NCBI GenBank assembly: GCA_040255405.1
Contig: JBDZUX010000013.1
Location: 1-64,000 of the forward strand
Length of the DNA stretch: 64,000 nucleotides
Direction: 5' to 3'
DNA from: 66-474 sp040255405
GTDB lineage: Bacteria > Pseudomonadota > Gammaproteobacteria > Xanthomonadales > Rhodanobacteraceae
Shown here: positions 16,815 through 25,711 of the stretch, piece after piece
How the letters are laid out: every line of letters begins with the position of its first letter
How positions within the stretch are numbered: position 1 is the first letter of the stretch
Program-made: the position numbers and the translations under genes
Notes under the pieces: model-generated
The model's database searches: none
The model's input: the letters and a program-made list of their open reading frames with translations, nothing else
What the model was told of the DNA's origin: nothing

Positions 16815-17981
16815 ATGGCCAGCACCGCCGAAACCGTAGTGAATCGCCCCGCCCCGCCGCTGCATCCCTTCCGCCCGCTGTTCTTCTGTTCGGCGCTGGC
16901 GGCGAGTCTCGGGATGCTGGCGTGGGGCGCGTTCCTGCATTACGGCTGGCTGCCTTCCGCTGCCCTGCAAAACCCGTTCTTCTGGCACGCCCACATCATG
17001 TTGTTCGGCTTCGCCAGCGCGCTGGTGGGCGGATTCCTGTTGACAGCCTCGGCCAACTGGACCGGCATTGCCACCACCACCCGGCGTGGCCTGCTGCTGT
17101 TGACCGCGACCTGGGTGGTCGCGCGGGTGCTGTTGCTGACGCCGCTGCCATTCTGGGTGGGCGCGCTGTTCGACGTCGGTTACCTGTTCGGACTGGTGTT
17201 CCTGGTCGGCCGGGTGCTGTGGCTGTCGCACAACAAGCGCAACGCCTTCCTGATCCTGATCCTGTCGTTCTATGCCGGGCTGGATATTGCCTTCTACGCG
17301 GGGCTGCTGGCCGGCAACGTCACCGTGCCGACGCGCGCGCTGATCGGCGTGGTCGACCTGCTGATGGTGCTGATGCTGGCGATCGGCGGACGGGTGATTC
17401 CGTTCTTCACCGGGCGCAAAATCCCGGGCCATGTGGCGTGGACGAACAAGTACGTGATCTTCGCGGTGAACGGCGGCGGCGCGCTGGTGTTGTTGTGCGG
17501 CCTCGCCGGTGCGCCGGGATTCGCGCGCGGGGTCCTGATGCTGGTGGTGGCGGCACTCGCGTTGGTGCGCCTGGTCGGCTGGCGCGGCTGGCGCACCTGG
17601 CACGAGCCGATGCTGTGGGTGCTGCATCTCGGTTATCTGTGGCTGGCGATCGGGTTGATCGTGCGCGCACTGGCGCTGATCGGTGTCTATGCGATGCCGG
17701 AGATCGACACCTTGCACGGCATCACCGTCGGCGCGCTGGGTACGTTGTCGCTGGCGATGATGACCCGGGTGGCGCAAGGCCACAGCGGCGTCCCGATCCA
17801 GTCGAACGCGGCGCTCACGCTGATGTTCGTGCTGCCGACCGTGGCCGCCGCGCTGCGGCTCTGCATCAACACGCCACGCGGCTGGCTGTGGGCGGCGCTG
17901 GCGTGGTTCGTCGCGTACGCGATCTACCTGCTGGTGATCGGCCCGCTGCTGGTGCGCGGGCGCCTCGCCGCCGCGCATTGA
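16815..17981 (+). CDS. nnrS: NnrS family membrane protein
   Basis: This 388-residue polytopic membrane protein has about twelve helices. It shows the NnrS hallmarks: HPFRPLFFCSALAASLGMLAW at the start, FWHAHIMLFGFASALVGGFLLTA with conserved histidines, RVIPFFTGRK in the middle, and GALGTLSLAMMTRVAQGHSG late. NnrS is a haem- and copper-containing protein linked to protection against nitric-oxide stress. The ATG has no strong ribosome site. The FNR-like box upstream suggests induction by NO or low oxygen. Confidence 0.92.
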   Translation: MASTAETVVNRPAPPLHPFRPLFFCSALAASLGMLAWGAFLHYGWLPSAALQNPFFWHAHIMLFGFASALVGGFLLTASANWTGIATTTRRGLLLLTATWVVARVLLLTPLPFWVGALFDVGYLFGLVFLVGRVLWLSHNKRNAFLILILSFYAGLDIAFYAGLLAGNVTVPTRALIGVVDLLMVLMLAIGGRVIPFFTGRKIPGHVAWTNKYVIFAVNGGGALVLLCGLAGAPGFARGVLMLVVAALALVRLVGWRGWRTWHEPMLWVLHLGYLWLAIGLIVRALALIGVYAMPEIDTLHGITVGALGTLSLAMMTRVAQGHSGVPIQSNAALTLMFVLPTVAAALRLCINTPRGWLWAALAWFVAYAIYLLVIGPLLVRGRLAAAH

Positions 17982-18074
17982 GTTGCCGCTGTCGCCGGCG
18001 GCCGAGGTGTCATCGCCCGGGCCTCCGGCCGGTCCACTTTCCGGGACCCTCCCGGATGTGGCTGGCAAACACCG

Positions 18075-18809
18075 ATGATTTACAGAACTTTGCGCACGTT
18101 GCTCATGCTGCTGGTAATGCCCGCGGCAGCCTCATGCGGGCCTGCCGCGGGTGATGTCGCGGCGGCGCATGCGGCGGTCCCGGCGCCCAGCGTCGACGCG
18201 CCCCTCGCGAATCATTCCGGCAAAGCCACCGCGGTACTGGCCGGCGGGTGCTTCTGGGGCGTGCAATGGGTGTTCGAACACGTGCCCGGCGTGACCAACG
18301 TAACCTCCGGCTATTCGGGCGGCGCGGCCGCAACCGCCAGGTACGAACGGGTCAGCGAAGGCGACACCGGGCACGCGGAAACCGTCCGGATCGTCTACGA
18401 CCCCTCGAAGGTCACCTACGGACAACTGTTGCGTGTGTACTTTTCGGTAGCGACCGATCCGACCGAGTTGAATCGGCAAGGCCCCGACACCGGCACGCAA
18501 TACCGCGGCGTGATCTTCTACGCCAATGCCGAGCAGCAAAGGATCGCGAAGGACTACATTGCACAGCTCGCTGCCGCGCACGTATTCGAGGCACCGATCG
18601 TGACGCAGGTCGTCCCGCTCGGGGCGTTCTACCCAGCCGAGGATTACCACCAGGACTACGCGCGGCAGAATCCCGGCGCGCTTTACATCGCCATCAACGA
18701 CGCCCCCAAGCTCGTGGCGCTGCAACGCGAATTGCCAGCACTGTATGACGCGCAGCCGGTAATCTGGCACGCCGAGCACCCGACCACGATCATGGTGGAC
18801 CTGCACTGA
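18075..18809 (+). CDS. msrA: peptide-methionine (S)-S-oxide reductase, exported
   Basis: This 244-residue MsrA repairs S-form methionine sulfoxide in proteins. The catalytic site GGCFWGVQWVFE (cysteine at about residue 59) is intact, and SGYSGG, YERVSEGDTGHAE, TQYRGVIFY and FYPAEDYHQDY are all present. Residues 1-25 form a signal sequence (hydrophobic core LLMLLVMPAAASC), so it should act in the periplasm, perhaps as a lipoprotein via C21. An exported MsrA beside NnrS and the copper cluster fits an envelope oxidative or nitrosative stress role. No msrB is adjacent. Confidence 0.92.
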   Translation: MIYRTLRTLLMLLVMPAAASCGPAAGDVAAAHAAVPAPSVDAPLANHSGKATAVLAGGCFWGVQWVFEHVPGVTNVTSGYSGGAAATARYERVSEGDTGHAETVRIVYDPSKVTYGQLLRVYFSVATDPTELNRQGPDTGTQYRGVIFYANAEQQRIAKDYIAQLAAAHVFEAPIVTQVVPLGAFYPAEDYHQDYARQNPGALYIAINDAPKLVALQRELPALYDAQPVIWHAEHPTTIMVDLH

Positions 18810-18821
18810 ACCGTTGAGCCG

Positions 18822-19055
18822 TCAACGCTCGCAACAGGGGCGTTGCCGTTGCACGGGTGGACACGGCACGTCGCCGTACGAACAGAATACGCAACAGTCA
18901 CGGGGTTTCGGGCGCAGCATCGCGCCGCAGCCCGCGCATTCGTGGAAGAACACACAGGCGTCATCGGGCATGGATTCCCCGCTGCGATGTCCGCAATGCG
19001 GACAGGTCAGCCTGGATTGCCGGACAGGATCACGCGTCATCGAGCGCAAGGTCAT
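18822..19055 (-). CDS. GDCCVxC-domain cysteine-rich protein
   Basis: This 77-residue protein has 11 cysteines. The signature LTCPHCGHRSGESMPDDAC, HECAGCGAMLRPK and RDCCVFCSYGDVPCPP identifies the GDCCVxC family, some members of which carry selenocysteine at the first C of the CC pair. Here C54 is an ordinary cysteine codon. CxxC pairs at 18/21 and 40/43 suggest metal binding. It sits 22 bases after the propeller gene at the end of the copper cluster. Function is unknown; metal handling is inferred from composition and context. ATG 19055 has GGAG upstream. Confidence 0.8.
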   Translation of the reverse strand: MTLRSMTRDPVRQSRLTCPHCGHRSGESMPDDACVFFHECAGCGAMLRPKPRDCCVFCSYGDVPCPPVQRQRPCCER

Positions 19056-19077
19056 GCCGGGCTCCGCGTTGCGTCGC

Positions 19078-20040
19078 TCAGTTGTTGCCGCGCACCGCGA
19101 CCCAGAACGGCAGTTTCCCGTGCGTGTCGAACTGCTTGACGACCTTGAGCGAATGCGTGTCGATGACCGCGATCTTGTTGGTGGCCGCGACGCCCACGTA
19201 CAACCAGCGGCCGTCGCGGCTGGCCCTGACGCCGTGCGGGCCTTGCCCGACATCGACTTGCTTGACTACCTTGAACGTCGCGGGATCGATCACGTCCACC
19301 ACGTGGCCGGCGATGCCGCCCGTGAACACGTAGCGCCCGCCGGGAATCACGTCGATGCCGGCGTGACCGGGCGCCACGGGAATCAAGGCCAGTTCCTTGC
19401 GCGTCCGGAGGTCCACAGCAGCGACGCTACCGGTGAGATCGCGCACCCACAACACCCGGCCGTCGGCGGAGAGATCGAGGTTGTGCGGACCATGGATGCC
19501 CGGCACCGCAATCTCGCCGGTCTTCGCGAGGCTGCGCATGTCGAGCACGGCCGCGCCCGTGCCGCCCTGCAAGGTGACGTAGGCGAGCTGGCCGTCCGCG
19601 GCGAAGTGCGCGTTGTGCGGCGTCTTGCCGACGATAATCTTCTTGACCGGCTTCAGCGCCCGCATGTCGATCACGGTGACTGAATCGGTACCGGCACTCA
19701 CCGCCAACCCGAACCAGCCATGTGGCCCGATCTCCACGCCCTGCGGCACCGCGCCGACGGCGATCGTGGCGAGGGTCCTGCCGGTCTTCGCATCGACGAT
19801 GAAGACGTTTTCCGTGGACGCACTGCTGACCAGCAGTTGCCTTCCATCGGGGCTGACCGCGACGTAATGCGCGCTGTCGAGGTTGTTCCATCGGGCACCG
19901 CCCGGGAGTGACGCGACGCTGTCCGACCCTTGCAGGGTGACGTACACGGGCGACGGGAAAAGTTGCACGGGCGCTGCGGCGGCCCACGGCGCAACCAGGC
20001 ACGCTGAAACAAAAGCAGCAATCGCGACTATCTTGCGCAT
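19078..20040 (-). CDS. exported YVTN/YncE-like beta-propeller protein
   Basis: This 320-residue protein has a signal peptide (MRKIVAIAAFVSACLVAPWAA, cleavage about residue 22). About seven repeats of roughly 42 residues follow, each with a motif like VSPDGRQLLVSS...NVFIVDAKTGRTLATIAVG. It belongs to the 40-residue YVTN beta-propeller group that includes E. coli YncE. These are periplasmic scaffold or binding proteins; no active site is evident. It lies in the copper cluster between copB and the Cys-rich gene, so a link to metal stress is inferred. Confidence 0.85.
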   Translation of the reverse strand: MRKIVAIAAFVSACLVAPWAAAAPVQLFPSPVYVTLQGSDSVASLPGGARWNNLDSAHYVAVSPDGRQLLVSSASTENVFIVDAKTGRTLATIAVGAVPQGVEIGPHGWFGLAVSAGTDSVTVIDMRALKPVKKIIVGKTPHNAHFAADGQLAYVTLQGGTGAAVLDMRSLAKTGEIAVPGIHGPHNLDLSADGRVLWVRDLTGSVAAVDLRTRKELALIPVAPGHAGIDVIPGGRYVFTGGIAGHVVDVIDPATFKVVKQVDVGQGPHGVRASRDGRWLYVGVAATNKIAVIDTHSLKVVKQFDTHGKLPFWVAVRGNN

Positions 20041-20141
20041 GCGGCAATCCCTGGATGTTCGAAATCGAATCTCCTGCAACAGACCGGTCGGGGCGCGGTT
20101 GCCTTGCATGCGCCAACACAACATGCCACCGCGCGCGCTCG

Positions 20142-21080
20142 TCAGAACCAGATCCGGAATCCCGCGACAAATTGCAGATCATCCGCCGGCTCATCTTGCG
20201 CATGCGCGTAATCGCGACTGCGACCGAAGCGCTGCTGCCACACCACCCCGATGTACGGCGCGAATTCGCGGCGGATTTCGTAACGCAGGCGCAACCCGGC
20301 TTCGACATCCGACAGGCCCGAGCCGACCCCGCGCCGGGGATCGTTCCGGCCGTAGAGATTCGCCTCGATCGATGGTTGCAGGATCAGGCGTTGCGTGAAG
20401 CGCGCTTCGTATTCGACCGCCACGCGCGCGGCGGTGCGCCCACCCTGCCCCACGTACAACGTCGCCTCCGTTTCGAACCAGTACGGCGCAAGGCCCTCGA
20501 TGCCGAACGCGGCCCAGGTGCGATCGGGCCCCGCTCCGAAGTCGTGGCGCACGCCGAGTTGCGTATCCCAGAATGGCGCGACCGCGTGCGACCACAACGC
20601 TTCGGTTCGCAAGTCCTGGAGGCGCCCGCCGGCGTGCTCGCCTTCGAACTTCAGCCACAGCTTGTCGAAGTTGCGGCCGTACCACGCTTCGCCGTCGATC
20701 GCGATCGCCCGGTCGCCATCGCGCCCATGCACGTATTCCAGGCGGTCCAGCAGCACCATGCCGAGCGCCGGATCGTCGCGCATGGCCATGCCCGGCATCG
20801 GCCCGTGGTCGTAGCCATCGGAGTAGTCCGGGCTGCGTGCGTTACCGGCCGGTGCGGGCGCCATGCGGTGCATGCCCTGCATGGTGTGCGGCGTGGTCGC
20901 TGCAGCGGGCGGGGGCGGCGCAACCTTCGCGTGGTCCGCGTGGTGCGAAGGATGCCGGGGCATGGACGCATCGGTCATGTCCATGGGATGCGCGGTTTGC
21001 CGGGCCGAAGCCGGCGCGGCCATGGCAACCAGGCACGCCAACGCGCACGCCGCCACCGTCGTACTCGCCCGCGCGCTCAT
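20142..21080 (-). CDS. copB: copper resistance outer-membrane protein CopB
   Basis: This 312-residue protein has a signal peptide, then a His/Met-rich segment (about residues 28-95: MDMTDASMPRHPSHHADH, MQGMHRM, HGPMPGMAM) that can bind copper. A C-terminal CopB beta-barrel domain follows, with the typical text ALWSHAVAPFWDTQLGVRHD and an aromatic C-terminus ending in F. CopB works with CopA to bind and sequester copper in the periplasm and outer membrane. Its ATG overlaps the copA stop as ATGA, so the two are translationally coupled. Confidence 0.93.
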   Translation of the reverse strand: MSARASTTVAACALACLVAMAAPASARQTAHPMDMTDASMPRHPSHHADHAKVAPPPPAAATTPHTMQGMHRMAPAPAGNARSPDYSDGYDHGPMPGMAMRDDPALGMVLLDRLEYVHGRDGDRAIAIDGEAWYGRNFDKLWLKFEGEHAGGRLQDLRTEALWSHAVAPFWDTQLGVRHDFGAGPDRTWAAFGIEGLAPYWFETEATLYVGQGGRTAARVAVEYEARFTQRLILQPSIEANLYGRNDPRRGVGSGLSDVEAGLRLRYEIRREFAPYIGVVWQQRFGRSRDYAHAQDEPADDLQFVAGFRIWF

Positions 21081-22945
21081 GCCACCACCACTTCGCGGAA
21101 CATGCCCGCTTCCATGTGGTAGAGCAGATGGCAATGGTACGCCCAGCGACCGGACGCGTCGGCCTTCACCCGGTACGCGACGCGTTGCGCGGGCTGCACG
21201 TTCACCGTGTGCTTGCGCACCTGGAATGCGCCGTCGGGCGACTCGACCTCACTCCACATGCCGTGCAGGTGGATCGGGTGGTTCATCATGGTGTCGTTGC
21301 AAAGCACCACGCGCAGGTGCTCGCCGTAACGGAAATGGATCGGTTTCGACTTCGAGAAAATGACGCCATCGAACGACCAGATGAAACGTTCCATGCTGCC
21401 GGTGAGGTGCAGTTCGATTTCGCGCGTGACGGGTTCCGGATACAGGGAACCGCCAAGCGTGTGCAGGTCGGCGTAGGTCAGCACGCGCCGGCCATTGTCG
21501 CGCAGGCCCGCGCCGGGATCGTCCAGGTTCGCGCGCGGGAAATCGACGCGCATGTCCACGCCGGGGTTGTGGAATTCGCTGCTCGCGTGATGGGCCTTCA
21601 CAGAGTCCGGCATGGCCGTGCCGCCGTGTTGCATGTCATGCAAGCCCGCTGTCCCCATTGGAAGGAGAGAAGGTTCGGACGCGTGCATTGCGCCGGCGTC
21701 TTGCCGAACCCGCGCCCGCCCGGGCACCCCCTCCCGACGGGAGCGGGAAACGGCATCGTGCTGCATGCCGTGCATGGCATGTTCGCCGCCGCCCATCGCG
21801 CCCATCATGTCCGCCATGGTCAGCATCGGCACCGGGTCGAGCGGCGGCACTTCGGCTTCCATGCCCGCGCGCGGCGCCAGCGTGCCGCGGGCGTAGCCCG
21901 AGCGGTCGATCGACTGCGCGAAGATCGTATACGCACGGTCTTCCCGGGGCTCGACGAGCACGTCGCAGGTTTCCGCCGCGGCGATGCGGAATTCGTCCAC
22001 CGCAACCGGTTCGACGTCCTGCCCGTCGGCGGCGATGACCGACATCTTCAGACCGGGAATCCGCACGTCGAAGAAACTGTTGGCCGAGCCATTGATGAAG
22101 CGCAGCCGCACCCGCTCGCCCGGCCGGAACAGGCCCGTCCAGTTGCCGGATGGCGTCGTGCCGTTCATGAGGTACGTGTAGGCGAAACCGCCGACGTCGA
22201 CGAGGTCGCGCGGGCTCATCCGCATCCGGTTCCACATCGCGCGTTCGCGCAGCGCAGCGGCCAGTCCGAGCTTCGACGCGTCGCCCAAAAGTTCGGGCAC
22301 GGTCGGATGGTTGAGGTTGAAGTAGTCGCTGCGTTTTTTCAAAACCTCGAAGATGCGCTCCGGATCCATGTCGGTCCAGTCGTTCAGCATCACCACGTAG
22401 TCGCGATCCGCATGCACCCGTTCGCCGTGCGCGGGATCGATCACGAGCGCGCCGTAAAGACCGGTCTGCTCCTGGAACGGCGAGTGCGCGTGATACCAAT
22501 AGGTGCCGCTTTGCCGCACCGGGAAGCGATAGGTGAACGTCTCGCCCGGCGCGATGCCGGGAAAGCTGATGCCGGGCACGCCGTCCATCCCGGCCGGCAA
22601 CAGGATGCCGTGCCAGTGGATCGACGTGGAGACGCGCATCCGGTTGGTCACGTGCAACGCGACCGTCGTGCCTTCGCGCCAGCGGAGCAGCGGCCCCGGC
22701 AACTGGCCGTTGACCGTGGTCGCGATGCGCGCCGCGCCGGTGTAATCGACCGGCATCTCCGCGATTTCGAGCTTGAACTCGGTACCCGAAAGCGCGCGCG
22801 GCTGGTTGCTTCCGGCCAGCGCCCACACCGGTTTGCCGAAGCCGCCCAGCAGCGCGGCGGTGCCGCCCAACGCCAGTCCCTGCACGAAGTGGCGACGCGA
22901 AAGCACCGGGATCGAAGGCCCCGAATTGCCGTGAATGGATTTCAT
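21077..22945 (-). CDS. copA: copper resistance multicopper oxidase CopA
   Basis: This 622-residue periplasmic multicopper oxidase has a Tat signal (SRRHFVQGLALGG at residues 16-28). The copper ligand motifs are all visible: SIHWHGI, YWYHAHS, NHPIHLHGMW and the C-terminal AYHCHLLYHMEAGM. CopA oxidises Cu(I) and binds extra copper through Met/His-rich segments such as MADMMGAMGGGEHAMHGM. Residues about 397-427 contain an Arg/Gly-rich stretch with palindromic DNA (21661-21750) unlike the rest of the protein. It is downstream of copL and overlaps copB. Confidence 0.95.
   Translation of the reverse strand: MKSIHGNSGPSIPVLSRRHFVQGLALGGTAALLGGFGKPVWALAGSNQPRALSGTEFKLEIAEMPVDYTGAARIATTVNGQLPGPLLRWREGTTVALHVTNRMRVSTSIHWHGILLPAGMDGVPGISFPGIAPGETFTYRFPVRQSGTYWYHAHSPFQEQTGLYGALVIDPAHGERVHADRDYVVMLNDWTDMDPERIFEVLKKRSDYFNLNHPTVPELLGDASKLGLAAALRERAMWNRMRMSPRDLVDVGGFAYTYLMNGTTPSGNWTGLFRPGERVRLRFINGSANSFFDVRIPGLKMSVIAADGQDVEPVAVDEFRIAAAETCDVLVEPREDRAYTIFAQSIDRSGYARGTLAPRAGMEAEVPPLDPVPMLTMADMMGAMGGGEHAMHGMQHDAVSRSRREGVPGRARVRQDAGAMHASEPSLLPMGTAGLHDMQHGGTAMPDSVKAHHASSEFHNPGVDMRVDFPRANLDDPGAGLRDNGRRVLTYADLHTLGGSLYPEPVTREIELHLTGSMERFIWSFDGVIFSKSKPIHFRYGEHLRVVLCNDTMMNHPIHLHGMWSEVESPDGAFQVRKHTVNVQPAQRVAYRVKADASGRWAYHCHLLYHMEAGMFREVVVA
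21661..21750. repeat. palindromic element inside copA coding sequence
   Basis: The segment contains GGTTCGG (21672-21678) paired with CCGAACC (21704-21710), and CTCCCG-A-CGGGAG (21731-21743), next to a C-rich run. On the gene strand it resembles the CTCCCG...GGGAG intergenic palindromes common in this group, yet it is read in frame as an Arg/Gly-rich stretch in the Met-rich variable part of CopA. Boundaries are approximate. Confidence 0.45.
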
Positions 22946-23052
22946 GTCATTCCCGCAGGCGCGCCACGCGCGCCGACTGCGCAAAAAAGATGCATCGCGG
23001 TGAACCCGCGAAGCGGATGCGGTCGAGCGCGGCATCGAATGCCGCGCCAGGT

Positions 23053-23454
23053 TCAGGCGATGGGTGGTCGCAACGGCGGCGTCGCGAGCACAGGCGGCAC
23101 CGGCGCCTGCGGGCCTGCCGACCCATGTCCGCCGGACGGGATGAACGCGACAAACACCCAGGGCACGGTCATCACGGCGTTCGATGTCGCGAGGCAGTGG
23201 CATGCGGCCTGGCAGCAATCACCCCGCTGCGCAGGCGCGGCCGGCATCGATGGGGCGTGCATTCCGGCCGACGCCATCATCGCGTCGTGGCAGTGCGCCG
23301 CATCGTTCGTGCCTTGCGCGTGCGACTGCGAGACCTGCATGGGGCTCGCATCGGTCATCAAGGGGGCGCCGGACGCGAGCGCCGTCCACGCCAGCAACGC
23401 CAGGGCAAGCGTCAGGCGAAAAATCGGAGCGTTCGGGCGCGACCAGCAAAACAC
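23053..23454 (-). CDS. copL: CopL-like metal-binding regulatory protein
   Basis: This 133-residue protein has an N-terminal signal (hydrophobic LTLALALLAWTALASGAPL) and then a His/Met/Cys-rich core: HCHDAMMASAGMHAPSMP and QRGDCCQAACHCLA. It lies immediately upstream of copA in the same direction, the position of copL in Xanthomonas, where CopL is needed for copper-induced copAB expression. The start is taken as GTG 23454; no ATG is available in frame near the signal sequence and the ribosome site is weak, so the start is uncertain. The C-terminus is Pro-rich. Confidence 0.68.
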   Translation of the reverse strand: MFCWSRPNAPIFRLTLALALLAWTALASGAPLMTDASPMQVSQSHAQGTNDAAHCHDAMMASAGMHAPSMPAAPAQRGDCCQAACHCLATSNAVMTVPWVFVAFIPSGGHGSAGPQAPVPPVLATPPLRPPIA

Positions 23455-23555
23455 GTGGGGAGCATAGACGCGGCGGGTTCGCCGCTCAACCCTGGAGCAG
23501 GCTTCATGCGAGGCGCGACAGGTGCCTATACTGCGGCGATGCCCGGGATCGACCC

Positions 23556-24398
23556 ATGAACTATCGCCACGCCTACCACGCCGGGAATTTCGCGGACGTC
23601 TGCAAGCATGCGATCCTGCTCGCCCTGCTGGACGCGTTGGTCGCGAAAGCCAAGCCGCTGTGCTATTTCGACACGCACGCCGGCCGGGGGCGATACGCGC
23701 TCGACGACAAGGAAGCGGCGAAGACGGGCGAGTGGCGTGACGGCATCGGGCGGCTGTTCGGCAACCCCGAACAGCCCGCGGCGCTGCAACGCTATGTCGA
23801 GGCGATCCGCGCCTCCAATCCGGATGGAACGCTGCGAAATTATCCGGGTTCTCCGCTGCTGTCGGCGCAGGCACTGCGTCCGGATGACCGGCTGGTGCTT
23901 TGCGAAACGCAGCCTGGGGAAGCCGCCGTGTTGCGCGCGCTGTTTCGCGATGGTCGCCGCGTGCACGTGCATGCACGCGACGGCTATGCCGCCTTGAACG
24001 CACTGTTGCCGCCACCCGAGAAACGCGGGCTGGTATTGATCGATCCGCCGTTCGAGGCGCAGGAAGGCGAGTTCGCGGCCATCGAGGCGGCGCTCGAATC
24101 AGCGCACGCGCGCTGGCCGAATGGCGTGTACGCCGTGTGGTATCCGATCAAGTCGCATCGTGCGATTGCGCCATTTCATCGGCGCATGGCGAGCGGTCCG
24201 TTCGACTCGCTGCTGGTCGCGGAATTGCTGGTGCGCCCCGGCGATTCACCGTTGCGCCTGAATGGCTGCGGGATGTTGATCGCCAATCCGCCGTGGAAGC
24301 TGGACGCTGCGCTGGCGCGGTTGTTGCCGGCGATGCGCGAGGCGCTCGCGCAATCCGCAGGTGCATCGGAAAACCTGCGCTGGCTGCGCGGTGAATGA
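23556..24398 (+). CDS. rlmJ: 23S rRNA (adenine(2030)-N(6))-methyltransferase RlmJ
   Basis: This 280-residue SAM-dependent methyltransferase modifies A2030 of 23S rRNA. It starts MNYRHAYHAGNFADVCKHA, the characteristic RlmJ N-terminus. FDTHAGRGRY provides the SAM-binding motif and LIDPPFEAQEG the DPPF catalytic motif. Length matches E. coli RlmJ (280). The ATG at 23556 begins the conserved text exactly; a longer open frame to 23184 overlaps copL and is rejected. Confidence 0.95.
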   Translation: MNYRHAYHAGNFADVCKHAILLALLDALVAKAKPLCYFDTHAGRGRYALDDKEAAKTGEWRDGIGRLFGNPEQPAALQRYVEAIRASNPDGTLRNYPGSPLLSAQALRPDDRLVLCETQPGEAAVLRALFRDGRRVHVHARDGYAALNALLPPPEKRGLVLIDPPFEAQEGEFAAIEAALESAHARWPNGVYAVWYPIKSHRAIAPFHRRMASGPFDSLLVAELLVRPGDSPLRLNGCGMLIANPPWKLDAALARLLPAMREALAQSAGASENLRWLRGE

Positions 24399-24473
24399 AT
24401 GCGACGCAGCGCCGCGCCGGCGTCACCGATTTTGGTTATGCTCGGAATGTCCCGTTGTGAACGAGGCTTCGCC

Positions 24474-24992
24474 ATGCGCGTACCGTTCCGTTCCCCGCTC
24501 CGGCTCGTGCTTGCCGCCCTGCTGCCGTTCGCGATCGCGGCGTGCGCACCCGCGCCCATCTACAAGACCGGCCCGGAAATCGTGGACGCCACGCCCGACC
24601 AGGTCGCGGGCTCGCCGAACAATTTCCCGCAGGCGCAAGTCATCTGGGGCGGCGAAGTGATCGGCGTGCAAAACCTCGCCGACCACACGCGCATCGAGGT
24701 GCTCGCCTACCCGCTCGATGCCTCGCAACGGCCACGCTTCAAGGAGCCCGCAACCGGGCGTTTCATGGCCGAGGTGCCGGGGTTCCTCGAACCCATGAAT
24801 TTTCCAAAGGGTTCGCTGATCACCGTGCGCGGACAATTCACCGGCACCCAGGCCGAAGCGGTCGGGCAGGCGCGCTACATCTACCCGATGGTGTTCGTGC
24901 GGAACGGCGACTTCCACCGCTGGACACCGGAAGAAATGCGCAAGGGCCATCCCAACATCAGCTTCGGCGTCGGGGTCGGCGTCATTCGTTGA
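24474..24992 (+). CDS. slp: Slp family outer-membrane lipoprotein
   Basis: This 172-residue lipoprotein has a signal ending in AIAACAPAP (lipid cysteine at about residue 22). The Slp domain follows: VIWGGEVIGVQNLADHTRIEVLAYPLDASQRP, GRFMAEVPGFLEP and GSLITVRGQFTGTQ. In E. coli Slp is a starvation- and acid-inducible outer-membrane protein. The final segment GHPNISFGVGVGVIR is also typical. The ATG at 24474 is preferred to the one at 24399 because it begins the signal sequence. Confidence 0.9.
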   Translation: MRVPFRSPLRLVLAALLPFAIAACAPAPIYKTGPEIVDATPDQVAGSPNNFPQAQVIWGGEVIGVQNLADHTRIEVLAYPLDASQRPRFKEPATGRFMAEVPGFLEPMNFPKGSLITVRGQFTGTQAEAVGQARYIYPMVFVRNGDFHRWTPEEMRKGHPNISFGVGVGVIR

Positions 24993-25028
24993 GGTACGGG
25001 CGTCCATGATCGTCGCACCCCCCGCCCG

Positions 25029-25637
25029 GTGGCCGTCTCGGCGACACGGCCGCAATGGCGACCCCCGGCGGGAGATCCCGCGACAGCGGTTACGATCGTG
25101 ACAGCTGGCGGATTCGCAGAACCCATCCGGCTCGAAGACGGCCGAAGCTTCCTCATGCGGCCCCTGCGCCCCGACGACCTGGAAGCCTTGCGACGCGCCT
25201 TCCTGCGCCTGACGCCCGAGGAAATCGAATACCGCTTCTTCTATCGCTCGCGCGAATTGCCGGCATCGGTGCAGGCGCAGGTGCGCAGCCTCGATCCCGC
25301 ACGGGACGCGGCGTTCGTGATTGACGATGCCGGTGAAATCCGCGCGGTAGCGGATCTGCACATGGCGACCCCGGAGGCGTGTACCGCGGAATTCGGGTTG
25401 ATCGTCGGCAAGGCCATTTCCGGCCACGGCATCGGCAAGCGCCTGATGCTGAAGTTGCTGGACGAAGCCGGCCGCCGCGGCTTGGCCGCGCTCCATGGCA
25501 GCGTCCGCGCCGACAACGGCCGCATGCTGGACCTGTGCCGCGAACTCGGCGCAACCATCACGCCCGACCCGGACGATCCGGGCGTGTTGTGCGTGCGCAT
25601 CACGCCGGCGCCGCAAGCATTGGCCACAGCGCACTGA
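25029..25637 (+). CDS. GNAT acetyltransferase, Pat/YfiQ-like domain
   Basis: This roughly 202-residue protein is one GNAT domain. FLMRPLRPDDLEALRRAFLRLTPEEIEYRFF closely resembles the acetyltransferase domain of Pat/YfiQ-type protein lysine acetyltransferases. The CoA-binding loop is VGKAISGHGIGKRLMLKLLD. The large CoA-synthetase-like part of full Pat proteins is missing. Start codons are ambiguous: GTG 25029 gives the longest form, while GTG 25098 sits just before the domain. Confidence 0.8.
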   Translation: MAVSATRPQWRPPAGDPATAVTIVTAGGFAEPIRLEDGRSFLMRPLRPDDLEALRRAFLRLTPEEIEYRFFYRSRELPASVQAQVRSLDPARDAAFVIDDAGEIRAVADLHMATPEACTAEFGLIVGKAISGHGIGKRLMLKLLDEAGRRGLAALHGSVRADNGRMLDLCRELGATITPDPDDPGVLCVRITPAPQALATAH

Positions 25638-25711
25638 TAAAATTGGAGGTCTTTCCCTCTGCTGGCGCGCAACGGTGCCCCGGCAGTGTCCTGTATTGCG
25701 AGCCGTCTCCC

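Noticed and set aside
20573..23467. 964-codon open frame antisense to copA and copB
   Set aside because: His/Arg-rich shadow of the copper genes, which have all expected motifs.
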